Assembly: GCA_040216885.1 (NCBI GenBank)
Contig: JAVJOG010000027.1
Span: 62,001-126,000 of the forward strand
Reading direction: 5' to 3'
Length of the DNA stretch: 64,000 nucleotides
Origin: Parvibaculum sp040216885
GTDB taxonomy: Bacteria > Pseudomonadota > Alphaproteobacteria > Parvibaculales > Parvibaculaceae
This document shows positions 16,319 to 24,551 of this stretch, piece by piece. The stretch's first letter is position 1; the number at the start of each line of letters is the position of its first letter. A model generated the notes under the pieces. That model did not search any database and had not been told where the DNA came from. It saw only the letters and a program-made list of their open reading frames with translations. The position numbers were made by a program, and so were the translations under genes.

Positions 16319-18169
16319 ATGCCGAGTTACAAGGCCCCTGTGGAAGATTTCCTGTTTCTGTTTCACGAGCTGCTTGGCATCGACAAGCGAACCGATGTGC
16401 CGGGCTTTGGCGACCTGACGCCCGACATGACGGCGGCGATCCTCGAAGGCGGGGCGAAGTTTTGCGAGGAGGTCTTGCAGCCGCTGAACCAGGTGGGCGA
16501 CGAACATGGTTGCGTGCTTGAAAACGGCGTCGTGCGCACGCCGCCCGGATTTAAAGAGGCTTTCGAGAAATTCTGTGCCGGTGGCTGGAACCGTCTCGGC
16601 GCGCCGGAAGATGCCGGCGGCGCGGGCCTGCCCTCGGTCGTGACTTTCGCCATCACCGAAATGGGCATGTCGGCAAACCAGGCTTTCGCGATGTATCCGG
16701 GCCTGACGACGGCGGCCTATTCGGCGCTCTGGGCGACGGGCGAGCCCTGGATGCGCGAGCATGTGGCAAAAAAAATGATCTCCGGCGAATGGACGGGCAC
16801 GATGTGCCTGACGGAGCCGCATTGCGGCACCGACCTGAAGCTGATGAAGACCAAGGCCGTGGAACAGGAAGACGGCACCTACCGCATCACCGGCACCAAG
16901 ATCTTCATTTCCGGTGGCGACCACGACATGACCGACAACATCATCCATATGGTGATCGCGAAAATTCCGGGCGAGGACGGCAAGCTCGCCAACGATCTGT
17001 CGACGGTCAATTTCTTCATGGTGCCGAAAATGCTGGTCGACAAGGAGACCGGCGCGATCGAGGGCCGCAACGGCGTGAGCTGCGGCTCGATCGAAAAGAA
17101 AATGGGCATCAAGGGCAACGCGACCGCGGTGCTGAATTTCGACGACGCGGTCGCCTACCGCCTCGGCGGCCGCCCGCCGGAAAAGAAAACCGAGACCGGC
17201 GAAGTGAAAAAGTCGAAATCGGCCGGCATGGCCGGCATGTTCGGCATGATGAACGGCGCGCGCATGGGCGTCGGCATTCAGGGCATCGCGATCGGCGAAG
17301 TGGCCTATCAGAACGGCGTCGCCTACGCGAACGAACGCCTCGCGGGCCGCGCGCTGACCGGCGCAAAAAACCCGGACGGGCCGGCGGACCCGATCATGGT
17401 GTTCCCGGATGTGCGGCGGCTGCTGATTTCGTCGCGCTCGTTCGTCGAGGGCGCCCGCGCGCTGGCGATGTATGTGTCGATGCTGTTCACGCTGCAGGTC
17501 TTCGGCAAGGACGAGAAGGAACGCGAGGAGGCGGCCGACCTCGCACAACTGATGACGCCGATCATCAAGGCCTTCTTCACCGACCGCGGCTTTCAGGCGG
17601 CGAATGACTCGATGCAGGTCTTCGGCGGGCACGGCTATGTGCGAGACCACGGTATGGAGCAGTTCGTGCGCGATGCGCGCATCAAACAGGTCTATGAAGG
17701 CGCGAACGGCATCCAGGCGCTCGATCTCGTCGGCCGCAAGATGACCGCGAAAGGCGGCCGCGCGACGATGACCTTCTTTGCCAAGCTGGAAGAGTTCATC
17801 AAGGAAAACGAAAACGACGCCGGGATGAAGCCTTACATCGAGCCGTTGCAGGCCGGCTACAAGCGCCTCGGCGAAGCGGCCGGCTGGCTGATGGAAAACG
17901 CGCCGAAGAATTACGACAATGCGGGTGCCGCCTCCTACGACATGCTGAACATTTTCGGCACGGTGGCGCTCGGGTGGATGTGGGCGCGGATGGCGAAGAT
18001 CGCGCTGGCGAAACTGAAAGCCGGCGAAGGCAACGCGGCATTCTACGAGCGCAAGCTGGTGCTGGCGCGTTACTGGATGGAACGCGAAATCCCGATGACC
18101 GCAAGCTGGCTCGAACGCGCCAGGCAAGGCGCCGACGGCTACATGGCGCTCGACGCGGCGAATTTCTGA
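16319..18169 (+). CDS. Acyl-CoA dehydrogenase, large (DmdC/FadE-like)
   Basis: The 616-residue flavoprotein starts at 16319, after GCGAGGA. The ACAD core is clear: MCLTEPHCGTDLKLMKTKA (flavin-binding turn, about residues 160-180), KIFISGGDHDM, and a C-terminal helical bundle with QVFGGHGYVRDHGMEQFVRD near residue 440, followed by the extended C-terminal domain of the roughly 600-residue subfamily. This subfamily includes DmdC (3-methylmercaptopropionyl-CoA dehydrogenase) and broad-range fatty acyl-CoA enzymes. No dmdB or dmdD is beside it, so a general beta-oxidation role is more likely. It ends in a terminator. Confidence 0.87.
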   Translation: MPSYKAPVEDFLFLFHELLGIDKRTDVPGFGDLTPDMTAAILEGGAKFCEEVLQPLNQVGDEHGCVLENGVVRTPPGFKEAFEKFCAGGWNRLGAPEDAGGAGLPSVVTFAITEMGMSANQAFAMYPGLTTAAYSALWATGEPWMREHVAKKMISGEWTGTMCLTEPHCGTDLKLMKTKAVEQEDGTYRITGTKIFISGGDHDMTDNIIHMVIAKIPGEDGKLANDLSTVNFFMVPKMLVDKETGAIEGRNGVSCGSIEKKMGIKGNATAVLNFDDAVAYRLGGRPPEKKTETGEVKKSKSAGMAGMFGMMNGARMGVGIQGIAIGEVAYQNGVAYANERLAGRALTGAKNPDGPADPIMVFPDVRRLLISSRSFVEGARALAMYVSMLFTLQVFGKDEKEREEAADLAQLMTPIIKAFFTDRGFQAANDSMQVFGGHGYVRDHGMEQFVRDARIKQVYEGANGIQALDLVGRKMTAKGGRATMTFFAKLEEFIKENENDAGMKPYIEPLQAGYKRLGEAAGWLMENAPKNYDNAGAASYDMLNIFGTVALGWMWARMAKIALAKLKAGEGNAAFYERKLVLARYWMEREIPMTASWLERARQGADGYMALDAANF

Positions 18170-18190
18170 GGCAGGTTGCACGGAATACGG

Positions 18191-18222
18191 AAAGGGCGCT
18201 TCGCAAGAAGCGCCCTTTTTGT
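18191..18222 (+). terminator. Rho-independent terminator of the acyl-CoA dehydrogenase gene
   Basis: The stem AAAGGGCGCTTC / GAAGCGCCCTTT with a GCAA loop is followed by T-rich bases, 21 bases after the stop codon. Confidence 0.9.
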
Positions 18223-18321
18223 ATGCCTCTCTTTCAATGTCACCCCGGCGGGTTGAATTTGCCCATTTCCCCTGCGTCCGCTAGCTTCCCGGCCATCGAA
18301 ATCTCAACGGGGGAAACTCGG

Positions 18322-19089
18322 ATGAAAAATCTCTTCAGCGTCGAGGGCAAGACGGTCCTCATCACCGGCGGCTCGCGCGGCATCGGCGAGATGATCGCGA
18401 CCGGCTTTGTCGAGAACGGCGCCAAGGTCTACATCACCGCGCGCAAGGCGCAGGCCTGCAACGAGCTGGCGGAGGAACTGTCGAAGAAAGGCACCTGCAT
18501 CTCGCTGCCCTTCGACCTCGGCACGTCGGAGGGCATCGCCGGCATCGCCGCCGAGTTGGCCAAACGCGAGAAGAAGCTCGACGTGCTGATCAACAATGCG
18601 GGCGCGGCCTGGGGCGAGCCGATCGACGAATATTCCGAAAGCGGTTGGGACAAGGTACAGAACATCAACCTGAAGGGCGTGTTCTTCCTGACGCAGAAAA
18701 TGCTGCCGCTGCTGCGCGCTTCCGCCAGCGCCGAAAATCCGGCCCGCGTCATCAACACGGCATCGGTCAACGGCATCGAGCCGCCGGAACTTGAGACCTA
18801 TGCCTATTCCTCGTCGAAGGCCGGCGTCATCATGCTGACGCGGCATCTGGCCAAGCGCCTGGCGCGCGAACACATTCTGGTCAACGCGATCGCGCCGGGG
18901 CCCTTCCCGAGCCAGATGATGAAGGCGACGCTCGAAAGCTTCGGCGACGCGATCAAGGCCGGCAATCCGCTGGGCCGCATCGGCACGCCGGAAGACGCGG
19001 CCGGCGTCGCGATCTTCCTCGCCTCGCGCGCCTCCGCCTATACGACGGGCGCGACGATCCCGGTCGATGGCGGCTCGGCGGAGGTTTGA
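18322..19089 (+). CDS. Short-chain dehydrogenase/reductase (RhlG/FabG-like)
   Basis: The 255-residue classical SDR has cofactor motif TGGSRGIGE, the structural NNAG at about residues 94-97, catalytic Ser with YAYSSSKAG (Tyr and Lys spaced by three), and the C-terminal TGATIPVDGG. The segment KVYITARKAQACNELAEEL resembles RhlG-type 3-oxoacyl reductases and their relatives. It follows the acyl-CoA dehydrogenase terminator, so it is likely a separate unit. The substrate is unknown. Confidence 0.88.
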   Translation: MKNLFSVEGKTVLITGGSRGIGEMIATGFVENGAKVYITARKAQACNELAEELSKKGTCISLPFDLGTSEGIAGIAAELAKREKKLDVLINNAGAAWGEPIDEYSESGWDKVQNINLKGVFFLTQKMLPLLRASASAENPARVINTASVNGIEPPELETYAYSSSKAGVIMLTRHLAKRLAREHILVNAIAPGPFPSQMMKATLESFGDAIKAGNPLGRIGTPEDAAGVAIFLASRASAYTTGATIPVDGGSAEV

Positions 19090-19161
19090 GACGAAGCCCC
19101 CCTCACCTTTCCCGACGACGCGGCTTCGCCGCATCGCCCGCGGAAGGGTGAGGGGCCTTCT

Positions 19162-20067
19162 TTACTCCGCGGCAGCCTTTTGCTCCGCCGCGCGGGCGTG
19201 TGTCGCAATCAGTTCGACATATTGCGGGCAGAGTTCCACCGGCAGGTCGTGGCCCATGCCTTCGATGACCACATGCTTCGCGCCCGGCACCGACTTCGCG
19301 GTGTCGGCGCCGCCTTCCGGCCGCACCAGCGGATCGGCATCGCCGTGGATGACGAGGAACGGCACCCGGACTTTTTTGAGCGCCGCGACGCGCGACCCGT
19401 CGCCCATGATCGCCGCATACTGGCGCACCCCGCCTTCGGGGTAATACATGTGGTCGTATTCGCGCGCCACCAGCTCATGGAGGTCTTCCTCGGACTTCGG
19501 GTAGGCCGGGCTCTGATAGACGCGGCGGCCCTTCATCCGGTGGCGGATGACCGTTTCGCGATCTTCCGATGCCGGCTGCTCCTGCAAGGCCTTCATCGCC
19601 GCGTCGCTCGCCTGCGGCAGATCGGGATTGCCGGTCGACGACATGATGGAGGTGACGGAGATCAGCCGTTCCGGGTGATGGATCGCCATGCGCTGCACGA
19701 TCATGCCGCCCATCGAAATACCCATGATATGGGCGCGCTTTATGCCCAGCGCGTCGAGCACGCCGATACCGTCCGCCGCCATGTCGGCAAGCGTGTAGGG
19801 CATGTCGGGCTTTCGGCCCTCGCGCACCGCCGCCACGACGTCGGCGGCTTTCGGCAGGCCGGAGAATTTCTCCGACTTGCCGACATCGCGGTTGTCGTAG
19901 CGGATGACGCGGAAGCCTCGCGCGCGAAGTCCTTCCATCAGCTCCTCGGGCCAGCTCATCAGGGTCGAGGTGTAGCCGTTGACGAAAAGGATCGGGGTGC
20001 CGTCGGCCGGCCCCCGGTCCTCGCAATTTATCGAGATGCCGTTGGCCTTGACGGTTTTTTGCGTCAT
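19162..20067 (-). CDS. Alpha/beta hydrolase (tandem paralogue B)
   Basis: The 301-residue alpha/beta-fold hydrolase has nucleophile elbow GISMGG (Ser near residue 105), oxyanion strand PILFVNGYTSTL, the acid Asp in VIHGDADPLV and catalytic His in GMGHDLP. The RYDNRDVGKSEK motif is typical of epoxide-hydrolase/esterase-like members. It is a close paralogue of the gene immediately upstream, from which it is separated by four bases, so the two are a tandem duplication and one transcript. Substrate is unknown. Confidence 0.85.
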   Translation of the reverse strand: MTQKTVKANGISINCEDRGPADGTPILFVNGYTSTLMSWPEELMEGLRARGFRVIRYDNRDVGKSEKFSGLPKAADVVAAVREGRKPDMPYTLADMAADGIGVLDALGIKRAHIMGISMGGMIVQRMAIHHPERLISVTSIMSSTGNPDLPQASDAAMKALQEQPASEDRETVIRHRMKGRRVYQSPAYPKSEEDLHELVAREYDHMYYPEGGVRQYAAIMGDGSRVAALKKVRVPFLVIHGDADPLVRPEGGADTAKSVPGAKHVVIEGMGHDLPVELCPQYVELIATHARAAEQKAAAE

Positions 20068-20071
20068 GGGA

Positions 20072-20983
20072 TCAATCCGCCGCGCGCGAAACGCCCGACG
20101 CGCGCTTCGCCGCCGCCTCGATGGCATCGGCAAAGACCGGCACCAGCGAGACCGGGAAGTCGTGGCCCATGCCGGGGACGATGCGAAGCTCGGCGCCGGC
20201 GATGCTGGCCGCCGTGTCCTTGCCGCCTTCGACCGGCAGCAGCGGATCGTCGGCGCCATGCAACACGACGGTCGGCGCCTTGACCCGCTTCAGCTTCTCG
20301 CGGCGATCGCCATTGCCGACGATGGCGGCAAGCTGGCGCGCGGTGCCGACGGGATAGTAGCTGCGCTTGACGTCGCGCAGCACCCATTCGCGGATCGTCG
20401 CATCGTCGGTCTTGTAGCCGGGGCTGCCGATCGTCTTCCAGGTGTCGATGCCGCGCTGGACGATCGCCTCGATGTCGTCGGGCGCCGGCGCCGGGGCCAA
20501 GAGCGCGCCCATCGCCTCGGGCTTGCCCTGCGGCAGATCGGGATTGCCGGTGTTCGACATGATGGAGGTGAGCGACAGCGTCTTTTCGGGATGATTGGCG
20601 GCGACGAGCTGCGCGATCATGCCGCCCATCGAGGCGCCGACGATATGCGCGCGCTCAATGCCGAGCGCGTCGAGAAGACCGGCGGCGTCCGCCGCCATGT
20701 CGTCGAGCGAATAGGCCGGCACGTAAGCCGCGCCGCCGAGCAACGACCCGACGACCTTTTCCATGTCGGGTACGCCCGCTTCCTCGATCTTCGAGGAGAG
20801 GCCGACATCGCGATTGTCGAAACGGATGGCGCGGTAGCCGCGCTTGACAATCTCGTCGCAAAGCTCGACCGGCCACATGGTCAGCTGGCCGCTGAAACCC
20901 ATGATCAGCAGCACGGTTTCGCGATCCTCCGGGCCGAAGCTTTCATATTCGAGCGAGATGCCGTTCGCCTTGATCTGCGGCAT
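20072..20983 (-). CDS. Alpha/beta hydrolase (tandem paralogue A)
   Basis: The 303-residue hydrolase has GASMGG as nucleophile elbow, RFDNRDVGLSSK, and VVLHGADDPLLPVEGG and GMGHDFPVSL as acid and base regions. The layout is the same as in paralogue B, including the shared motif SIMSNTGNPDLPQ. It is the first gene of the two-gene unit. The pair has diverged enough to suggest different substrates. Confidence 0.85.
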   Translation of the reverse strand: MPQIKANGISLEYESFGPEDRETVLLIMGFSGQLTMWPVELCDEIVKRGYRAIRFDNRDVGLSSKIEEAGVPDMEKVVGSLLGGAAYVPAYSLDDMAADAAGLLDALGIERAHIVGASMGGMIAQLVAANHPEKTLSLTSIMSNTGNPDLPQGKPEAMGALLAPAPAPDDIEAIVQRGIDTWKTIGSPGYKTDDATIREWVLRDVKRSYYPVGTARQLAAIVGNGDRREKLKRVKAPTVVLHGADDPLLPVEGGKDTAASIAGAELRIVPGMGHDFPVSLVPVFADAIEAAAKRASGVSRAAD

Positions 20984-21135
20984 GGCGGTGTTCCTTCCCT
21001 GATGGCTGTTGTTTTTGACTTTTGTCTTGTTGGCCCAACTCTAACAGCGGCCTTGCGCCGGGCGCATCCCAAACGGTACTAATGAAATTCATTAAAAACC
21101 TGTCCGGAGAGGCAGGCAAGAGAGGAAGCCCCGCC

Positions 21136-21786
21136 ATGACGCTGACCTACGATGTTTTCTGGTCGTTCCGCTCGCCCTATTCCTATCTGGTGACGCCGCG
21201 GTTGGCGGCCTTCGAGCGCGACTTCGACGTGAAGGCCAATGTGCGGCCCGTTTACCCGATCGCGGTCCGCATCGACGGCTTCTTCAAGCAGGTGAACCCC
21301 ATGTGGCCGCCCTACCTGCTGAAGGATACGCGCCGCGTCGCCGAGATGGAGGGCCTGCCTTACGCCTGGCCCTCGCCCGACCCGATCGTGATGGACATGA
21401 AATCGGGCACGGTGCCGAAGGAACAACCCTATATCCACCGGCTGACACGGACGGGCGTGCTGGCGGCGGAGCGCGGCAAGGGCCTCGCCTTTCTCCAGGA
21501 AGTCTCGGCGGTGATTTTCGGCGGCACGAAGAACTGGCACGAGGGCAACCATCTGCGCGGCGCCGCAACCCGCGCCGGGCTCGACATGGACGAACTGGAC
21601 GCGGCGGCCGAGAAGGAGAAGGACCGGCTCGAAGCCGTCATCGCCGAAAACGAGGCGGCGCAGAAGGCGGCCGGCCATTGGGGCGTGCCGCTGATGGTCT
21701 TCGAGGGCGAGCCCTTTTTCGGCCAGGACCGCTTCGACCACCTGAAATGGCGGATGGAGCAGGCGGGGCTGAAGAAGCGGGACTGA
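21136..21786 (+). CDS. 2-hydroxychromene-2-carboxylate isomerase family (DsbA/kappa-GST fold)
   Basis: The 216-residue protein begins MTLTYDVFWSFRSPYSYLVTP, with the SPYSYL segment of this family where the catalytic Ser sits. The helical insert and C-terminal GVPLMVFEGEPFFGQDRFDHL (cis-Pro loop) complete the thioredoxin-like fold. Members isomerise aromatic ring-cleavage intermediates using glutathione, but many act as general GSH-dependent isomerases. It is the first gene upstream of glpD; a 95-base gap leaves cotranscription uncertain. Confidence 0.85.
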   Translation: MTLTYDVFWSFRSPYSYLVTPRLAAFERDFDVKANVRPVYPIAVRIDGFFKQVNPMWPPYLLKDTRRVAEMEGLPYAWPSPDPIVMDMKSGTVPKEQPYIHRLTRTGVLAAERGKGLAFLQEVSAVIFGGTKNWHEGNHLRGAATRAGLDMDELDAAAEKEKDRLEAVIAENEAAQKAAGHWGVPLMVFEGEPFFGQDRFDHLKWRMEQAGLKKRD

Positions 21787-21881
21787 CGCCCGAAATACCG
21801 CAGCGTCCGCCGCGCTGGACCCGTGGCCCTGCTGCGGCTAGCCTCGCGGTCCTCGGGGGCCAATCAGCGGATAACGACAAG

Positions 21882-23582
21882 ATGCAGCGCGATCTCCACG
21901 CCATGAGTGCGACCGAATACGACCTCGTGGTGGTGGGCGGCGGCATCACCGGCGCCAGCGTCGCCTGGGACGCGGCGCTGCGCGGCCTCAAGGTGGCGCT
22001 GCTGGAAAAGGACGACTTCGCCCATGCGACGACGGCGGGCTCCTCGAAGCTGGTGCATGGCGGGCTTCGCTATCTGGTCAACGGCGAATTGAAGCTGGTG
22101 CGCGAAAGCCTGCGCGAGCGCCGCCTCTGGGAGAACAACGCGCCGCATATGGTGCATCCGCTGCCCTTCGTGCTGCCGACCTATGGCTGGGGCATGTCGG
22201 GGCCGATCGTGATGTCGATCGGTCTGGCGCTTTACGACCTGCTTTCCTTCGACCGCAACTGGCTTTCCGACGACGACAAGAAACTGCCGGGCTTCAAGCG
22301 GCTGTCGAAAGGCAAGGCGCTCGACCTCGTGCCGTCGCTGCCGCGCGAGGGACTGACCGGCGCGATGGTCTATTACGACTGCCAGATGTTCGCGCCGGAA
22401 CGGCTGTGCCTCGAATGCATCGAGGGCGCGGTCGAATATGGCGCCGACGCCGCGAATTATGCCGAAGTGACCGGCTTCGACAGCGAGGCGGCGATGGGGA
22501 ACGGCGTGCGCATCACCGGCGTCGAGGTGACGGACCGGCTGACGGGCGCCGCGCACACGATAAAAGGCAAGCTCGTCGTCAACGCTTCCGGTCCCTGGGC
22601 CGACAAGCTGATGGGCTTTGCCGACGACACGCCGGCGCGCCGCCTGATCCGCTCGAAAGGCATCCACATCATCACCCGCGCGTTGACCGGGAAAAACGCA
22701 CTGGCGATCAAATCGAAGATCGGCGGACACTTCTTCGTCATCCCGTGGCGCGGCCACACGATCATCGGTACGACCGACACGGTGTTCGAGGACGAGCCCG
22801 ACAAGGCCGGCGTCACCGAAAAGGACATCGCCGATTTCCTGCACGTGGTGAACGACGGACTGCCGGGGCTGAATCTGAAACGCGCGGATGTGCTGCATTT
22901 CTATGTGGGATTGCGTCCGCTGGTCGACACGACGCCGCAAGTGGCCGACGGCGAGGAGGGCAAGAAGGACAGCTACAACGCCAGCCGCGCCGCCGAGGTT
23001 TACGACCACGCGCCGGAAGAGGAGATCGAAGGACTGGTGTCGGCGATCGGCGGAAAATGGACGACATCGCGCCACCTCGCCGAACAGGTGGTGGACCTCG
23101 CGCTGAAGAAGCTCGGAAAGACGGCGAAATGCGAAACCCATTGCACGCCGGTCTATGGCGGCGAGATCGGCCGGTTGAAAAGTTTCGTCGCGCGGGCGAA
23201 AAAACGTCACGCGCATCTGCCGGGCGACGTGGTGGAAAACCTTGTCGCCTTCTATGGCAGCCGCATCGACGAGGTACTGGCGACCGCAAGCGAGCGCCAG
23301 GGCGAGAGCGAGGAATTGCTGCGCCGCCTTGGGCCGAACGTCGCCGAAATCGGCGCGCAGGTGGTGCATGCGGTGCGCCACGAAATGGCGCTGCATCTGG
23401 CCGATGTCGTGTTCCGCCGCACCGGCCTCGGCACACTGGGGCATCCGGGCCCCGATGTCATCGCGCGCGCTGCCGAACTGATGCGCCGCGAGCTTGGCTG
23501 GGACGAAACCGCGACGGCGCGCGAAATCGCCGAAACGACCCGCGCCTTCGACACGCAATCCGCCAGCGAGGCTGCCGCATGA
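21882..23582 (+). CDS. glpD: Aerobic glycerol-3-phosphate dehydrogenase (GlpD family)
   Basis: The 566-residue FAD enzyme has the N-terminal dinucleotide motif VVGGGITGASVAWDAALRG, the GlpD segments AGSSKLVHGGLRYL and FFVIPWRGHTIIGTTDT, and a C-terminal cap. It oxidises glycerol-3-phosphate to DHAP at the membrane and passes electrons to the quinone pool. An alternative start is 21903. It overlaps the downstream lipid kinase gene by four bases. In this operon its product DHAP could feed the alkyl-DHAP-synthase-like enzyme. Confidence 0.9.
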   Translation: MQRDLHAMSATEYDLVVVGGGITGASVAWDAALRGLKVALLEKDDFAHATTAGSSKLVHGGLRYLVNGELKLVRESLRERRLWENNAPHMVHPLPFVLPTYGWGMSGPIVMSIGLALYDLLSFDRNWLSDDDKKLPGFKRLSKGKALDLVPSLPREGLTGAMVYYDCQMFAPERLCLECIEGAVEYGADAANYAEVTGFDSEAAMGNGVRITGVEVTDRLTGAAHTIKGKLVVNASGPWADKLMGFADDTPARRLIRSKGIHIITRALTGKNALAIKSKIGGHFFVIPWRGHTIIGTTDTVFEDEPDKAGVTEKDIADFLHVVNDGLPGLNLKRADVLHFYVGLRPLVDTTPQVADGEEGKKDSYNASRAAEVYDHAPEEEIEGLVSAIGGKWTTSRHLAEQVVDLALKKLGKTAKCETHCTPVYGGEIGRLKSFVARAKKRHAHLPGDVVENLVAFYGSRIDEVLATASERQGESEELLRRLGPNVAEIGAQVVHAVRHEMALHLADVVFRRTGLGTLGHPGPDVIARAAELMRRELGWDETATAREIAETTRAFDTQSASEAAA

Positions 23583-24529
23583 CGCCGCATATCGCCGCCA
23601 TCGTCAATCCGCGCTCGGGCGGCGGCCGCACCGGCCGCGCCTGGCGCGTGATCGCCGCCGCGCTCGAAAAGGAGCTGGGGCCGGTGCGCGCGCATTTCAC
23701 CGCTTCGCCCTCGGCGCCGCATTTCCTGCCCGCCGCCGAACTGACGCGGCGCGCGCTGAAGGACGGCGCGCAACTCGTCATCGCGGTCGGCGGCGACGGC
23801 ACCATCAACGAGGCGGTCAACGGCTTTTTCGAAAACGGATTGCCGGTCAACCCGGAGGCGCATTTCGCCATTCTGAATGCCGGTACCGGCGGCGACTTCC
23901 GCCGCACCTTCAACCTGCCGCAGGACGCCGAAGGCTGCGTCGCGCGCATCGCCGCCGGCACGGCGCGCAGGATCGACATCGGCAAGCTGACATTCGTTTC
24001 CGAAGACGGAAGCGAGGCGACGCGCTATTTCGACAATATCGCGAGCTTCGGCCTGTCGGGCGAAACGGTGCGCGCCGTCAACCGCGCCACCTGGCCGAAA
24101 ATGCTGGGCGGCAACTTCGCCTTCTTCTGGGCGACGCTGACGACGGCGCTGCGCCACAAGACGCGGGCCGTGCGCATCACCACCGATACCGGTTTCGACG
24201 CGACGCTGAATATCGGCCTCGGCGCCGTCGCCAATGGCCGCTATTTCGGCAGCGGGCTGAAAATGGCGCCCGACGCCGAACCCGATGACGGGCTGTTCGA
24301 TCTGGTCGTGATGCGCGACCTCACCTTCATGGATCTTCTGACCGGCACCGGTTCGATGAAGGAAGGCACGCATATCGGCGGCGAGAAAGTCTCGCACACG
24401 CGCGCCAAATGGGTGATGGCGACGCCGATGAGCGCCGAGCCGGTGCTGATCGATGTCGACGGCGAGGGGCCGGGCCGCCTGCCGGCGCGTTTCGAAATCA
24501 TGCCGCAGGCGCTGACGCTGCGCTGCTGA
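23579..24529 (+). CDS. Diacylglycerol/sphingosine kinase-like lipid kinase
   Basis: The 316-residue protein has the DAGK catalytic-domain layout: AAIVNPRSGGG at the start, the nucleotide-binding VAVGGDGTINEAVNG motif near residue 65, then LNAGTGGDF, and a C-terminal beta domain with PDDGLFDLVVMRDL. Soluble kinases of this family phosphorylate diacylglycerol or related lipids. It is translationally coupled to glpD (ATGA) and lies 22 bases before the alkyl-DHAP synthase gene, which argues for a shared glycerolipid pathway. Confidence 0.88.
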   Translation: MTPHIAAIVNPRSGGGRTGRAWRVIAAALEKELGPVRAHFTASPSAPHFLPAAELTRRALKDGAQLVIAVGGDGTINEAVNGFFENGLPVNPEAHFAILNAGTGGDFRRTFNLPQDAEGCVARIAAGTARRIDIGKLTFVSEDGSEATRYFDNIASFGLSGETVRAVNRATWPKMLGGNFAFFWATLTTALRHKTRAVRITTDTGFDATLNIGLGAVANGRYFGSGLKMAPDAEPDDGLFDLVVMRDLTFMDLLTGTGSMKEGTHIGGEKVSHTRAKWVMATPMSAEPVLIDVDGEGPGRLPARFEIMPQALTLRC

Positions 24530-24551
24530 AAAAGAAAAGACGGGAAGAAAC

